Assembly (NCBI GenBank): GCA_964510955.1
Contig: CAZEDW010000013.1
Location: 26,462 to 90,461 of the forward strand
Length of the DNA: 64,000 bases
Source of the DNA: JAFLCM01 sp964510955
GTDB taxonomy: Bacteria; Planctomycetota; Phycisphaerae; Phycisphaerales; UBA1924
Direction of reading: 5' to 3'
The notes beneath the pieces were generated by a model. That model was not told the origin of the DNA. It searched no databases and saw only the letters and a list, made by a program, of their open reading frames with translations. Below, in pieces: positions 8,946 through 16,803 of this stretch (position 1 is its first letter; each line of letters opens with the position of its first letter). Both the position numbers and the translations under genes were made by a program.

Positions 8946-9539
8946 GTCAGATGCTCCGGGCGTTGTGCTCATGCCGGCGATCCTCACCCGCCCGAGGCGA
9001 GTGCCGGCGGCCCGGGTGCTGGTTCGCCGAGCCGTTTGGAGGTGCAACCTCCAACAGGCTGGCGCCCGGGCACGGGGGCCTGGACTGGTGCGGGAATCGC
9101 TCCCGACAACGGCGCGGGCGGGTCCGCCTGTCCGGCGCGTAGCGGTGCGCCGGCGAGACGAAGGCCCGAACACTGCGAACCCGCCGACCCGGCTCAGCGA
9201 ACTGAGGGGGGGCGTGTTCCGGTGCCGTCGGTGCGGCGCGAGTCCAAGCCGGGCGAGCACAATCAATCCCGATAAGAAAAATCAGGACAGGGAACGAGAC
9301 GCGCGCAAAGGCTGGTGAACTCTCGCTTTCCGAAGACTCCGAACCGCTACGATACGGAACCCTATTCGCGTGTCAAGGTTATCCGGTTGCGGGGTGGGGT
9401 GGCGGCCTGGTCGTTTGGATTTTGATAGGAACAGGGGTGGCCGAAGTGAGCCGTCGGTCCGGTCGGGTGGTGCCCGGCCCGTGAGGGCGCGTGGCCCGCC
9501 GGGCGGGGGATCATGGGTCACCCCGAGGGCCTGCGTCGA
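8946..9539. other. long intergenic region, divergent
   Basis: About 590 bp between the pseudopilin gene (-) and ridA (+). GC-rich up to about 9240, then a less GC-rich stretch (9260-9400) that holds the promoter-like site at 9349-9376. No gene or RNA that I recognise. Confidence 0.5.
9349..9376 (-). promoter_or_regulatory. putative sigma70-type promoter toward pseudopilin genes
   Basis: Minus strand TTGACA (9376-9371), 16-nt spacer, TATCGT (9354-9349). It sits in the less GC-rich part of the spacer. The predicted leader to the ATG at 8945 would be about 400 nt, which is long, so a nearer promoter may also exist. Confidence 0.35.
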
Positions 9540-9545
9540 TACGAT
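9540..9545 (+). promoter_or_regulatory. putative -10 element of ridA, leaderless
   Basis: TACGAT ends 7 nt before the ATG at 9553. There is no Shine-Dalgarno for either candidate ATG (9544 or 9553), so the spacing decides the chosen start. Confidence 0.3.
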
Positions 9546-9552
9546 GACGACC

Positions 9553-10017
9553 ATGCCGACGCCCTCAGAAAAACTCGCCGAACTGGGGCTGGTCCTGCCG
9601 CCCGCGCCAAAGCCCGTTGCCAGCTACGTGCCCGTGGTGACGGTGCAGCAGGCGGGGCTGGTGTTTGTGAGCGGCCAGATTCCGATGAAGGACGGGGCCT
9701 TGATGGCCGCTGGGACGGTGCCCGGAAGTGTTTCGCTGGAGGCCGCGCAGGCTTGCGCCCGCCAGTGCGTCCTGAACGGGCTGGCGCAGGTGCAGGCGGC
9801 GTTGGGGTCGATTGACCGGATCAAGCAGGTGGTCCGGGTCGGGGTGTTCGTGGCGTGCGAGCACGGGTTTACAGATCACCCCAAGGTGGGAAACGGGGCG
9901 AGCGACCTCCTGGTGGCGGTGTTCGGGGACGCCGGCAAGCACGCGCGGGCGGCGGTGGGGGCGCCGTCACTGCCGCTGGGGGCGCCGGTAGAGGTGGAGT
10001 TCCTGTTCGCGATCTGA
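9553..10017 (+). CDS. RidA/YjgF family deaminase
   Basis: 154-residue RidA-superfamily protein. Family members hydrolyse reactive enamine/imine intermediates from PLP enzymes, in the cytosol as trimers. The core VFVSGQIPMKDGALMAAGTV and the segment QACARQCVLNGLAQVQAALG are typical of the YjgH-like long branch. Near the C terminus GAPSLPLGAPVEVEF replaces the canonical RidA ending, so it need not act on 2-aminoacrylate. An alternative start three codons upstream is at 9544. Confidence 0.85.
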   Translation: MPTPSEKLAELGLVLPPAPKPVASYVPVVTVQQAGLVFVSGQIPMKDGALMAAGTVPGSVSLEAAQACARQCVLNGLAQVQAALGSIDRIKQVVRVGVFVACEHGFTDHPKVGNGASDLLVAVFGDAGKHARAAVGAPSLPLGAPVEVEFLFAI

Positions 10018-10044
10018 CCCAATCGTGCGGGGGGCAGTGCGTGT

Positions 10045-10626
10045 TCAGCGGGCGTAATCCGGCTCGTTGCCGGGCTTCCACTTGATGTTGCACCCCAGGC
10101 TCGGGATCTGCCGGGCAGAGGGCGTTTTTCCGGCGAGAACGGCGTCGATGGCGGCGCGCAGATCCTTGCCCGAGACCGGCACGCCGTTGCCGGGGCGCGA
10201 ATCATCGAGCTGCCCGCGGTAGACCAAGAGGCGCGACTGGTCGAAGAGGTAGAAGTCGGGCGTGCACGCGGCGCGGTAGGCCTTGGCGGTTTCCTGAGAT
10301 TCGTCGAAGAGGTACGCGAACGGGTAGGTGGCGTCGGCGGCCTCGGTCTTCATCTTCGCGGGGCTGTCGTCGGGGTACTTCTCGGCGTCGTTGCTGCTGA
10401 TGGCGACGGTCGACAGCCCCCGGGCCGCGTAGTCGCGGGCCAGGCTTGCCAGCTCGGAGCGGACGTGCTTGACGAAGGGGCAGTGGTTGCAGATGAACAT
10501 TATCAGGAGCGCCGGCGATGACCTGTAATCGTCGAGCGAGACGACCTTGCCGCTCACGGCGTCGGGAAGCGCGAAGCGCGGTGCGGGGGTGCCGAGGTCG
10601 AGCATGGTGGAGGGCGTGCGGGCCAT
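10045..10626 (-). CDS. thioredoxin-like / AhpC-TSA redoxin
   Basis: 193-residue thioredoxin-fold protein with motif MFICNHCPFVKH (C46 and C49), the CxxC redox pair at the start of a helix. No signal peptide is obvious, so it is probably a cytosolic peroxiredoxin-like or disulfide reductase protein. The start at 10626 (MARTPSTMLDLG) has AAAGG about 10 nt upstream; longer frames lack support. It converges with ridA. The substrate is unknown. Confidence 0.85.
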   Translation of the reverse strand: MARTPSTMLDLGTPAPRFALPDAVSGKVVSLDDYRSSPALLIMFICNHCPFVKHVRSELASLARDYAARGLSTVAISSNDAEKYPDDSPAKMKTEAADATYPFAYLFDESQETAKAYRAACTPDFYLFDQSRLLVYRGQLDDSRPGNGVPVSGKDLRAAIDAVLAGKTPSARQIPSLGCNIKWKPGNEPDYAR

Positions 10627-10843
10627 GACTTGCTGCCTTTCGCGGTGAAAGCTCCGGGTTTCGGCGAGGTTGACCGGTGGGCCGGTCGTGAGTTGGGGAG
10701 CGTCCAACTGTAGGGGCGGAGAGGCGGTGGATATCTCAGGTTTTGAAGCGGGGTTTGCGTGTTGCGCCCGGCGCGCGGTATGGTGCACTCGGTGTCATGG
10801 ATTGACGCCGCAGAAACACCCCGCTGGTCATGGAGAGACCACG

Positions 10844-11182
10844 ATGAGCCGCACACCGCAGCGCGACCGCCGGAACGCACCGTCGCAGCACGCCCCCGGG
10901 GACCATGTTCAACACGAGCCACCCACGCGCAACGGGCGATCGCTGAGCCGCGGCCCGCGCGACCGCGTTGGGGGCGATGACGCCGCCGGCGGCGTTCTGT
11001 CGCGCGTGAAGGACGCGGTGCTGCACCTGCTGTCGCACCACGAGCGGCTGTTCCTGGTGCTGTGGTACGCCGAGAAGATGACCCCCGGCGAGATCGCCAT
11101 GGTGCTCAACCTGACCGAGCAACAGGCGTGCGAGACGCACGGCAAGCTGGTGGGCAAGCTGCGGATGCTGGCGGGGGCGTGA
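10844..11182 (+). CDS. sigma-70 region 4-like small DNA-binding protein
   Basis: 112 residues. The N-terminal half is charged and probably disordered. The C-terminal half, from DAVLHLLSHHERLFLVLWYA through EIAMVLNLTEQQ, has the layout of sigma-70 region 4, which contacts the -35 element. Region 2 is absent, so it cannot be a complete sigma factor. GGAGAG lies 7 nt before the ATG. Possible roles are an accessory sigma fragment or a LuxR/region-4-type regulator. Confidence 0.6.
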   Translation: MSRTPQRDRRNAPSQHAPGDHVQHEPPTRNGRSLSRGPRDRVGGDDAAGGVLSRVKDAVLHLLSHHERLFLVLWYAEKMTPGEIAMVLNLTEQQACETHGKLVGKLRMLAGA

Positions 11183-11199
11183 GCGTTGCCCTGCGTGGG

Positions 11200-12462
11200 T
11201 CAGGATGGGCCGATGCCCGCCGAACCTCGGGGCCAGACCTCGAGTGTCACGCTCGCGTGCAGCATCGGGAACGGCACGCGCAGGCGGAAGTGATCGAACC
11301 GACGGCCCCACCATCCCCGCTCGGTCAGCAGATGACGCATCACATCGGGCCAGAGCGGTGCTTCCGCGGTGGGAGAGACGTTGTCGGTGTCCAGGAAATG
11401 CTCGGGGCTCTCGCTGAACGGGAACTGGTCCGCGCTTCGGCGCTCCGCGGCGCGGTGAACGTCGTACGGGCGGGCGTGCGCCAGTGCCGCGCTTGTGGAA
11501 GGGTCCGCCCAGCCCGCGGGCACGAGCAGGTCGAGTTGCAGGGCCTCGGCGGGCAGGCACGGCGTGTGCGCGACGCCCGCGCGGGCGTCGGGACGGTTCG
11601 CCGCATCCACGTGCATGCGGGCGAAGACGCTCGTACGCGAGGCCCGGCCAATCCCGCGCAGCCGGATCACCGACTCACGGAACCCATCGTCCCCGGCGAG
11701 CGTGGCCACGTCATAGTCCGATGTGCTCCCAAAGCCCGGCACGATTTCCATGGCGCCCACGCGGGTGCCGCCCGATGGTTCGGAGCCGTCCGAGTGCGTC
11801 GCTCGAAACCTGGAGAGCAGGAGGGCCGGGGCACGCGGGCTTGAACTGCTGGCATCAATCCAGCCGCGGGCCGCGATCGCGTTCATCGCCTCGCCGGGCG
11901 CCCCGGACGCAAAGACCGCGCCGAATATCAGTGTCCGGCACTGCGCACCCCAGAGGTGCGCGTTGCAGCGGAAGGCCTCCTTGCGGACGCGCAGGTCCAG
12001 GGCGCCGTGGGCGCCGGCGTGATGCCCGCACAGGAGGGCCGCGAACGCGGCGCGATCGTCGGCGACCGCGTTCATCTCGATCTCGAACCGCTGCAACGCC
12101 CGCTCGACCGCGTCGAGGGCGTCGGCGGCGACCTTCTCGCGACGCGCGAGTTCCACGGCGCGCCGAATCTGGTTGAATGTGGGCAGGTGCTGAAAGGCCT
12201 CGACCAGCGTGCCGGACGTCGCGGTGCGGAAGATGCGCCAGGCGAGCGGGCGGTCCAGCCCGAGCACAGCCTCGACATCCGCGGCGCGCCGGACTCCCGG
12301 GAGTTCTTCGAGCAACCGCGAGAGACTCGACCGCAGGTCAGTCAGCGCGTCGAACGAAGGCTGGAGGGCGGTGCTGGCAGTTGGTGCGGCCACGTTTGAC
12401 TTCCGGCTCACTTGACGTGACAAGGGTGCAGGGGGGGGACAGAGGGGACTGGTATCGGTCAC
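11200..12462 (-). CDS. hypothetical protein, 420 aa
   Basis: I do not recognise the family. The N-terminal part (about residues 35-110) is helical, with GLDRPLAWRIFRTATSG followed by LPTFNQIRRAVELARR, which could be a helix-turn-helix-type region. The rest is a mixed alpha/beta domain ending in LRVPFPMLHASVTLEVWPRG. No signal peptide or membrane segment. The start is a GTG at 12462, with AATAAT 8 nt upstream and no Shine-Dalgarno; a second in-frame GTG is at 12411. It is divergent from the exosortase-substrate candidate. Confidence 0.6.
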   Translation of the reverse strand: MTDTSPLCPPPAPLSRQVSRKSNVAAPTASTALQPSFDALTDLRSSLSRLLEELPGVRRAADVEAVLGLDRPLAWRIFRTATSGTLVEAFQHLPTFNQIRRAVELARREKVAADALDAVERALQRFEIEMNAVADDRAAFAALLCGHHAGAHGALDLRVRKEAFRCNAHLWGAQCRTLIFGAVFASGAPGEAMNAIAARGWIDASSSSPRAPALLLSRFRATHSDGSEPSGGTRVGAMEIVPGFGSTSDYDVATLAGDDGFRESVIRLRGIGRASRTSVFARMHVDAANRPDARAGVAHTPCLPAEALQLDLLVPAGWADPSTSAALAHARPYDVHRAAERRSADQFPFSESPEHFLDTDNVSPTAEAPLWPDVMRHLLTERGWWGRRFDHFRLRVPFPMLHASVTLEVWPRGSAGIGPS

Positions 12463-12470
12463 GCGTGCGT

Positions 12471-12476
12471 ATTATT
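12471..12476 (-). promoter_or_regulatory. putative -10 element, leaderless
   Basis: Minus strand AATAAT followed by 8 nt and the GTG start at 12462. The spacing matches the leaderless arrangement at ileS and def. Confidence 0.3.
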
Positions 12477-12494
12477 CCCTATTTTTGCGAGACG

Positions 12495-12504
12495 GGAAAT
12501 TTCC
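12495..12504. promoter_or_regulatory. palindrome in divergent promoter region
   Basis: Perfect 10-bp palindrome GGAAATTTCC. It lies just upstream of the plus-strand TTGACA (12515) and over the -35 position of the minus-strand gene, so a bound protein could affect both. Function not shown. Confidence 0.25.
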
Positions 12505-12514
12505 TGCAACATTC

Positions 12515-12542
12515 TTGACAACGAAAAAAGCGGCTGTATTCT
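12515..12542 (+). promoter_or_regulatory. sigma70-type promoter of PEP-CTERM-like gene
   Basis: TTGACA (12515-12520), 16-nt A-rich spacer, TATTCT (12537-12542), about 100 nt before the ATG at 12650. This AT-rich patch stands out in a GC-rich neighbourhood. Confidence 0.5.
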
Positions 12543-12649
12543 GTAATTCAGACTTGGGAGCCCGAGGCTTGCCGCGGGCCGCCGCTCGATCGCACGCCGT
12601 TGTTTGGCGGGGCGATGGTGTGGCAATCCCGAGCAGGAGGAGCGTCACC

Positions 12650-13153
12650 ATGAACAGGAAGGCTACAGCTTTGGCGTTGGGTGTTTTTGGCGCGGCGTGC
12701 GTTCCCGCTTACGGCGCGTTCATCGGCCAGCCCATCCTGGGCCCGTTGTCGGCCGGGAGTGTTGTCTTCGGCACCACCCTCGGGCACGCCGACGATAACG
12801 ACGGCTTCACCAGCGGTGACCACATCTTTGACATCTGGGACGGCGGTGACGACGTCTACAAGCTGGTGTGGCTTGGCGGCGACATGACCGTGACGCTCGA
12901 CAGTCTCGGCGGCTCCGACAACGACCTGTTCGTGTTCAGCCCCGGGAGCCTCGACGATACCGGCGACTACAGCATCGTCGGCGACCATGACGTGGTCACG
13001 ATTCCCGGCGCGCCCGCCGGTGATTACTACATCAACGTGGATAGCACCGCCTTTTCGGAGGGGAGCTACAGGCTTGAGGTTTCTGTTCCCGCTCCCGCGA
13101 CGGGCTTCGTTGCGGGCGCCGCCTTGATCGGAGCACTCCGGCGCCGGCGTTGA
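12650..13153 (+). CDS. secreted protein with PEP-CTERM-like exosortase tail
   Basis: 167 residues. A Sec signal peptide ends near AYGA. The central part is rich in Asp and Gly (GHADDNDGF, DIWDGGDDVYK, GGSDNDLFVF) and reads as a beta-sandwich of the bacterial pre-peptidase C-terminal type. The tail VPAPATGFVAGAALIGALRR plus two more Arg has the tripartite sorting layout: VPxPA, hydrophobic stretch, Arg cluster. Exosortases recognise such tails, and one is encoded at 40218. AGGAGG lies 9 nt before the ATG. Confidence 0.75.
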   Translation: MNRKATALALGVFGAACVPAYGAFIGQPILGPLSAGSVVFGTTLGHADDNDGFTSGDHIFDIWDGGDDVYKLVWLGGDMTVTLDSLGGSDNDLFVFSPGSLDDTGDYSIVGDHDVVTIPGAPAGDYYINVDSTAFSEGSYRLEVSVPAPATGFVAGAALIGALRRRR

Positions 13154-13157
13154 ACAA

Positions 13158-13351
13158 GCCCTATTTCCCCGCCCCGAAAAACGTCCGCAGCGAGTCGTAA
13201 ATATCGTCTTTTCCCGCCACGCGGCTGGTGACCACGATGCTGTCGCTGCGCTTGTTGGGCCTTGATTGGTCGGCGCCGGGGAACGACTCGTGCAGGACGT
13301 TGATGAAGTTGCCGCTGCCGTAGGCGCTGGCGACCTGGCGGTAGCCGAACA
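13158..13351 (-). pseudogene. duplicated 3' end of the DUF444 gene
   Basis: Copy of the last 63 codons, including the TAG stop, of the gene at 16613-17722, in the same orientation. From 13158 to 13351 it matches 16610-16803 at a constant offset of 3452 with four mismatches that I could find. The encoded fragment begins FGYRQVASAYGSGNF versus FGYCQVASAYGSGNF in the intact gene. It has no proper start and no ribosome site, so it is a remnant. It abuts the stop of the PEP-CTERM-like gene. Confidence 0.85.
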
Positions 13352-13419
13352 CAATACTTTTGGCTGCGAAGTAGGCCCATCCTGGGCTCGTTTCACCCTC
13401 TCTCGTCCGTGTGAGCTGA

Positions 13420-13836
13420 CTACGAGCACGCCTGGCCGAAACGCAGTAGCAGAAGCGTGAGATCGGCGGTGTTGACGACGCCGTCGTCGTTCAAGTCGGC
13501 GATCGCGCCGGGGGAGCCGGGCGGGGTGGATTGACCGAAACGGAGGAGCAGAAGGGTGAGGTCGGCGGTGTTGGTGGCGCGGTCGCCGTTGAGGTCGGTG
13601 GGGCACGGAGGCGGAGAAGTCGCCGTGGCGGCGACAAAGCCAAATGACACAGTGAACACGCCTCCTGCAATTCGTCCGACGACGGGCTCGGCAATCGTGA
13701 AATCACATGCAATGCCGCCGCCGCTGCACGAGCGGGCGCCGCCCGACAGTGTGACAAGCGAAACCGACTGTGCTGGAGCCGGGTAGGCCCAGATGATCGA
13801 GGCAATCGCCGCGATGGCGATGATCAAGGTTTTCAT
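13420..13836 (-). CDS. secreted protein with GC-type dockerin tail
   Basis: 138 residues. The signal peptide MKTLIIAIAAIASIIWAYPA ends near APAQS. After a short domain of about 55 residues (GGARSCSGGG) comes PPPCPTDLNGD and two EF-hand-like dockerin repeats: DLNGDRATNTADLTLLLLRF, then DLNDDGVVNTADLTLLLLRF. It ends in GQACS. The Cys before the repeats and the terminal Cys could pair. Start at 13836, with AAAGG about 9 nt upstream. It lies 42 nt after the collagen-like gene, likely one operon. Confidence 0.8.
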   Translation of the reverse strand: MKTLIIAIAAIASIIWAYPAPAQSVSLVTLSGGARSCSGGGIACDFTIAEPVVGRIAGGVFTVSFGFVAATATSPPPCPTDLNGDRATNTADLTLLLLRFGQSTPPGSPGAIADLNDDGVVNTADLTLLLLRFGQACS

Positions 13837-13878
13837 GAGTCTTGCCTTTCTGCGCGTTGTAACTGAGGCCACTGGCCC

Positions 13879-14901
13879 CTATTGGCCCGGAGACGTCCAG
13901 GCGTGCACTCGAAATCCGCCGTTGTAGTCAAACTCGTCGCCGTAGTGCCCCGAGAAGAACCCGACCAATCCGACCTCGTAGAAGCCGGGGGCAAGCCCTA
14001 CAAAGGCGCCGGAGGATGAATACGGGAGTTTGCAGCCCGCAGGGGGAAACGCATCCAGAGCATTGAACTCCCAGCGGGGCGTCGGCTGGCTTGCGGACCC
14101 ATATGGCCGAATACCGACATCGAAGGCGAAGCGGCTCGGAGTGCCGCCCGAGGGAACGCCGAGCACCGACACGGCCTCGACATGGAGCACGTCGCCTGCC
14201 TCTAATAGAATCTGCGCTTTTCCGCTCAGCCAGTTCCACTGCCCGTTGCAACCTGACGGCAGGGCGTTGACATCACCAGCGATCTGCGAAGTTCGAACCG
14301 CTGCGCCAGGGCCACGCGGTCCGGGTTCGCCTTGTGGCCCTGGGGGACCGACGGGGCCGGTCGGCCCGACGGGGCCCAACTCACCAATCGGACCAGTTGG
14401 ACCCGCCTGGCCCTGAGGGCCTTGGGGTCCTTGAGGGCCAGTGGGGCCTGCAGGCCCTGTTGGCCCCGGAGGGCCTGCCGGGCCGACCGGGCCTGGCGCA
14501 CCAGTGTCGGCTCGAAGGGCGCGGGGCACCGCGGTGATCTCAACACGAGGCAACTGCTGGATACCGTTGATCCAAATCTCCATGAATCGCGGGCTGCCAT
14601 TGGCGAAGTTGGGGCCGAACTCGTTGTTGGCGTTGACTTTCGCGGTGAACACGCCGTTCACGATGGGCAACGACGCGAAAGCGACATGCGAACCGATCTG
14701 GGCACCGCCAGTCTCGGCGTCGTAGATGAAGAGCAGGACGGCGCGAGTGCCCGTGATCGGTGCATTGTTTTCGCGTGCCATGCCTTGGATGGTGATTGCA
14801 GGCGAGGGCGAAGTCTGCGCCCGAGCGGGAGCAGCCGCCAGGCCGAGCGTCACGAGGGCGAACATGCCTAGGACGATGGTAGCGAGCTTATGAGTTCTCA
14901 T
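13879..14901 (-). CDS. secreted collagen-like protein
   Basis: 340 residues. The signal peptide ends near ARAQT. An N-terminal domain (about 30-130) with INGIQQLPRVEITAVPRALR resembles the phage-tail or planctomycete collagen-carrier type. Then follow 22 uninterrupted Gly-X-Y triplets, from GAPGPVGPAGPPGPTGP to GPRGPG, many with Pro at X. A C-terminal beta domain of about 130 residues may be a trimerisation head. GAGGAA lies 7 nt before the ATG. Probably an extracellular fibrous protein. Confidence 0.8.
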   Translation of the reverse strand: MRTHKLATIVLGMFALVTLGLAAAPARAQTSPSPAITIQGMARENNAPITGTRAVLLFIYDAETGGAQIGSHVAFASLPIVNGVFTAKVNANNEFGPNFANGSPRFMEIWINGIQQLPRVEITAVPRALRADTGAPGPVGPAGPPGPTGPAGPTGPQGPQGPQGQAGPTGPIGELGPVGPTGPVGPPGPQGEPGPRGPGAAVRTSQIAGDVNALPSGCNGQWNWLSGKAQILLEAGDVLHVEAVSVLGVPSGGTPSRFAFDVGIRPYGSASQPTPRWEFNALDAFPPAGCKLPYSSSGAFVGLAPGFYEVGLVGFFSGHYGDEFDYNGGFRVHAWTSPGQ

Positions 14902-15046
14902 GTTTGCTTCCTCTTGCGTGCGAGCTACGACGGAGGGGTACGCAGCCCAGCGGTGGGAATAGTGCGGTTTGTTTGGCTCTGCGCTGATGAGCCGTGACAG
15001 CGCGACCGGACGGTTGAACGGGTGCTCTCGATAGACTATTGGGCGA

Positions 15047-15487
15047 TCACCGTGTGCCTGCCGCGACCAAGCGGGTGCGCCAATACGGCGCGGAAAGCGA
15101 GTCGATCGTGACGCGACCCAATTGCGAGTTGGCGTTTACGAAGCGCCCATCGCCCAAGGACACCCCCACATGGGTGATGACCCCGGGCCGGGTGTTGTCG
15201 GTGGCGAAGAACAGCAGCGCGCCCCGCTGCATCGAGCTTTGCCAGCACCAACTAAATTGATTGGCGGTGCCGTCGGGGAGGGCAATCCCTGCCTGTCGGT
15301 AGGCCCAAGTAGACAACCCGGAACAATCAAAGGCAACGGGGGTCTTCCCGCCCCAAAGGTAGGGGGTGTTCAGGCGCGACAACGCCGCGCGAGCAATGGC
15401 ATCCCCTTGAGTGGGGCTAAGGGCACTTGCACCGGCCGAACATAAGAGAAGAGCGGCAGTGCTTAACATGAAGGTATTGGTAAGCAT
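15047..15487 (-). CDS. secreted NlpC/P60 cysteine hydrolase
   Basis: 146 residues with an N-terminal signal sequence (AALLLCSAGASA). The NlpC/P60 signature is clear: TPYLWGGKTPVAFDCSGLS with nucleophile C55, ITHVGVSLGDGRF with H106, and N118 as the probable third residue. It would cleave peptidoglycan stem peptides outside the cell. AAAGG lies 9 nt before the ATG at 15487. The domain is single and minimal, without an SH3 or LysM targeting domain. Confidence 0.85.
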   Translation of the reverse strand: MLTNTFMLSTAALLLCSAGASALSPTQGDAIARAALSRLNTPYLWGGKTPVAFDCSGLSTWAYRQAGIALPDGTANQFSWCWQSSMQRGALLFFATDNTRPGVITHVGVSLGDGRFVNANSQLGRVTIDSLSAPYWRTRLVAAGTR

Positions 15488-15532
15488 TTTATCGGACCTT
15501 TCTGGGGGGATACCCCGAATCAGGCTCCGCTC

Positions 15533-15551
15533 CATAGGAACACTTCCTATG
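15533..15551. repeat. short inverted repeat upstream of the NlpC/P60 gene
   Basis: CATAGGAA, CAC, TTCCTATG: perfect 8-bp arms, 46 nt upstream of the NlpC/P60 ATG. It could be an operator or a small hairpin; no T tract follows. Confidence 0.35.
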
Positions 15552-15673
15552 AGGTGCGCGAGCCGCACCCCAACTAGACAGCGGGAAGCGGATGCCGCAA
15601 GATTCCGCAGTCGAACCTTCGCGGATGATTCCCGGTATCATCGCGTCATCGTGGCGGCATCTCGGAGGTGCAC

Positions 15674-16549
15674 ATGGCGGGCAGGCCTGGCGCAGGAAAA
15701 CGTGAGGGTGTCAACGGCGCGTTGATTCGACAACTGCGCGACGGTGTGTTCCGGCTGAGTGCCGTAGAATTCGTGAATTCAACCGACGTCGATGACACAA
15801 CTCTGTTGCAAGCCGAGCGAGATGGATTAGCTACCCAAGCGGTGCGCTCGGCGATTGAGGCGCGCTTCGTCACGCTGCTCAAACAACAAATCGTCCTTGA
15901 ATCCAAGGCCGCGGCGCTCACAGGGAGTGACGCGGATCCGAATGCCCTCAGCCCAATCCATGACACGGACACGATCTATCAAACAATACGGGAGATAGTT
16001 TCGTTGATCGATGCCGAGCCACCAAGTAGCTCGTTGCCGAGGTCGGACAAGCGGTTTTGGATCGCGTCAGTACACGGACTCAATCCAACAGGGTACCCCA
16101 AGAATGTCGATCTCTCGGCCAATTCCGTAGCAAGCCTTTACGCGAAGAGCTTTGGAGATACTGTGGCGCGATGCATCACCAACGATTGGGATGTGCGTAC
16201 TCTCTATCATATTGCCCAACTCGACAGATTCGAACAGATTCGAGCAAGATGTCTTGAACACAAGGACAGGAAGAATCTTCAAGTGCGTGCCTACTGCTTT
16301 GCGCGAGGACTGGCGCTGCAGGCCCCACTCATAATTGGAAGCAGCAACTCATTTGTGGGGTACGATCATCCAAATGAGTATCGTGTGCGAGCCGTGCTGC
16401 ATCTCAAAGGCAGAAGCCCAGCGACGCTGCAAGCCGAGTATTTTTTGTCGCTTTGGAATTCGACCGGAGTCTATCAGCTGCGCGACGAGTCGGGAGTTAA
16501 CGAGGAAGAAATGAGTCGACTTGAGAATGACGTTCGCCGTCTCAGCTGA
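15674..16549 (+). CDS. hypothetical protein, 291 aa, AT-richer orphan
   Basis: Family not recognised. Residues 1-120 are mostly helical and charged (LIRQLRDGVFRLSAVEFV, ARFVTLLKQQIVLESKAAAL). Residues 130-291 look like an alpha/beta domain with ARGLALQAPLIIGSSNSFVG and a helical C terminus. No signal peptide. Base composition is clearly richer in A/T than the neighbours, and it is the only plus-strand gene in the repeat-bounded segment, which suggests recent acquisition. The ATG at 15674 has GGAGG 5 nt upstream. Confidence 0.65.
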   Translation: MAGRPGAGKREGVNGALIRQLRDGVFRLSAVEFVNSTDVDDTTLLQAERDGLATQAVRSAIEARFVTLLKQQIVLESKAAALTGSDADPNALSPIHDTDTIYQTIREIVSLIDAEPPSSSLPRSDKRFWIASVHGLNPTGYPKNVDLSANSVASLYAKSFGDTVARCITNDWDVRTLYHIAQLDRFEQIRARCLEHKDRKNLQVRAYCFARGLALQAPLIIGSSNSFVGYDHPNEYRVRAVLHLKGRSPATLQAEYFLSLWNSTGVYQLRDESGVNEEEMSRLENDVRRLS

Positions 16550-16609
16550 AGAAGCCGGTGCATCTTAGCTGTTTGCCACGCGTGCCGACCACGAGTGCGG
16601 CTCAACAAG

Positions 16610-16803
16610 GCACTACTTCCCCGCCCCGAAAAACGTCCGCAGCGAGTCGTAAATATCGTCTTTTCCCGCCACGCGGCTGGTGACCACGATGCTGTCGCTG
16701 CGCTTGTTGGGCCTTGATTGGTCGGCGCCGGGGAACGACTCGTGCAGGACATTGATGAAGTTGCCGCTGCCGTAGGCGCTGGCGACCTGGCAGTAGCCGA
16801 ACA
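16610..16803 (-). repeat. direct repeat copy B (intact DUF444 3' end)
   Basis: This is the functional 3' end of the DUF444 gene and matches 13158-13351 with four mismatches over 194 bp. With copy A it brackets a 3.26 kb accessory segment. Confidence 0.85.

Noticed and set aside
13161..13352. 63-codon frame as an independent small gene
   Set aside because: It is an almost exact copy of the DUF444 C terminus, has no ribosome site and only a fortuitous GTG; called a pseudogene remnant.
13879..14901. Collagen-like gene as a phage tail fibre
   Set aside because: A clear Sec signal peptide and no neighbouring phage genes; a secreted host or cargo protein is more likely.
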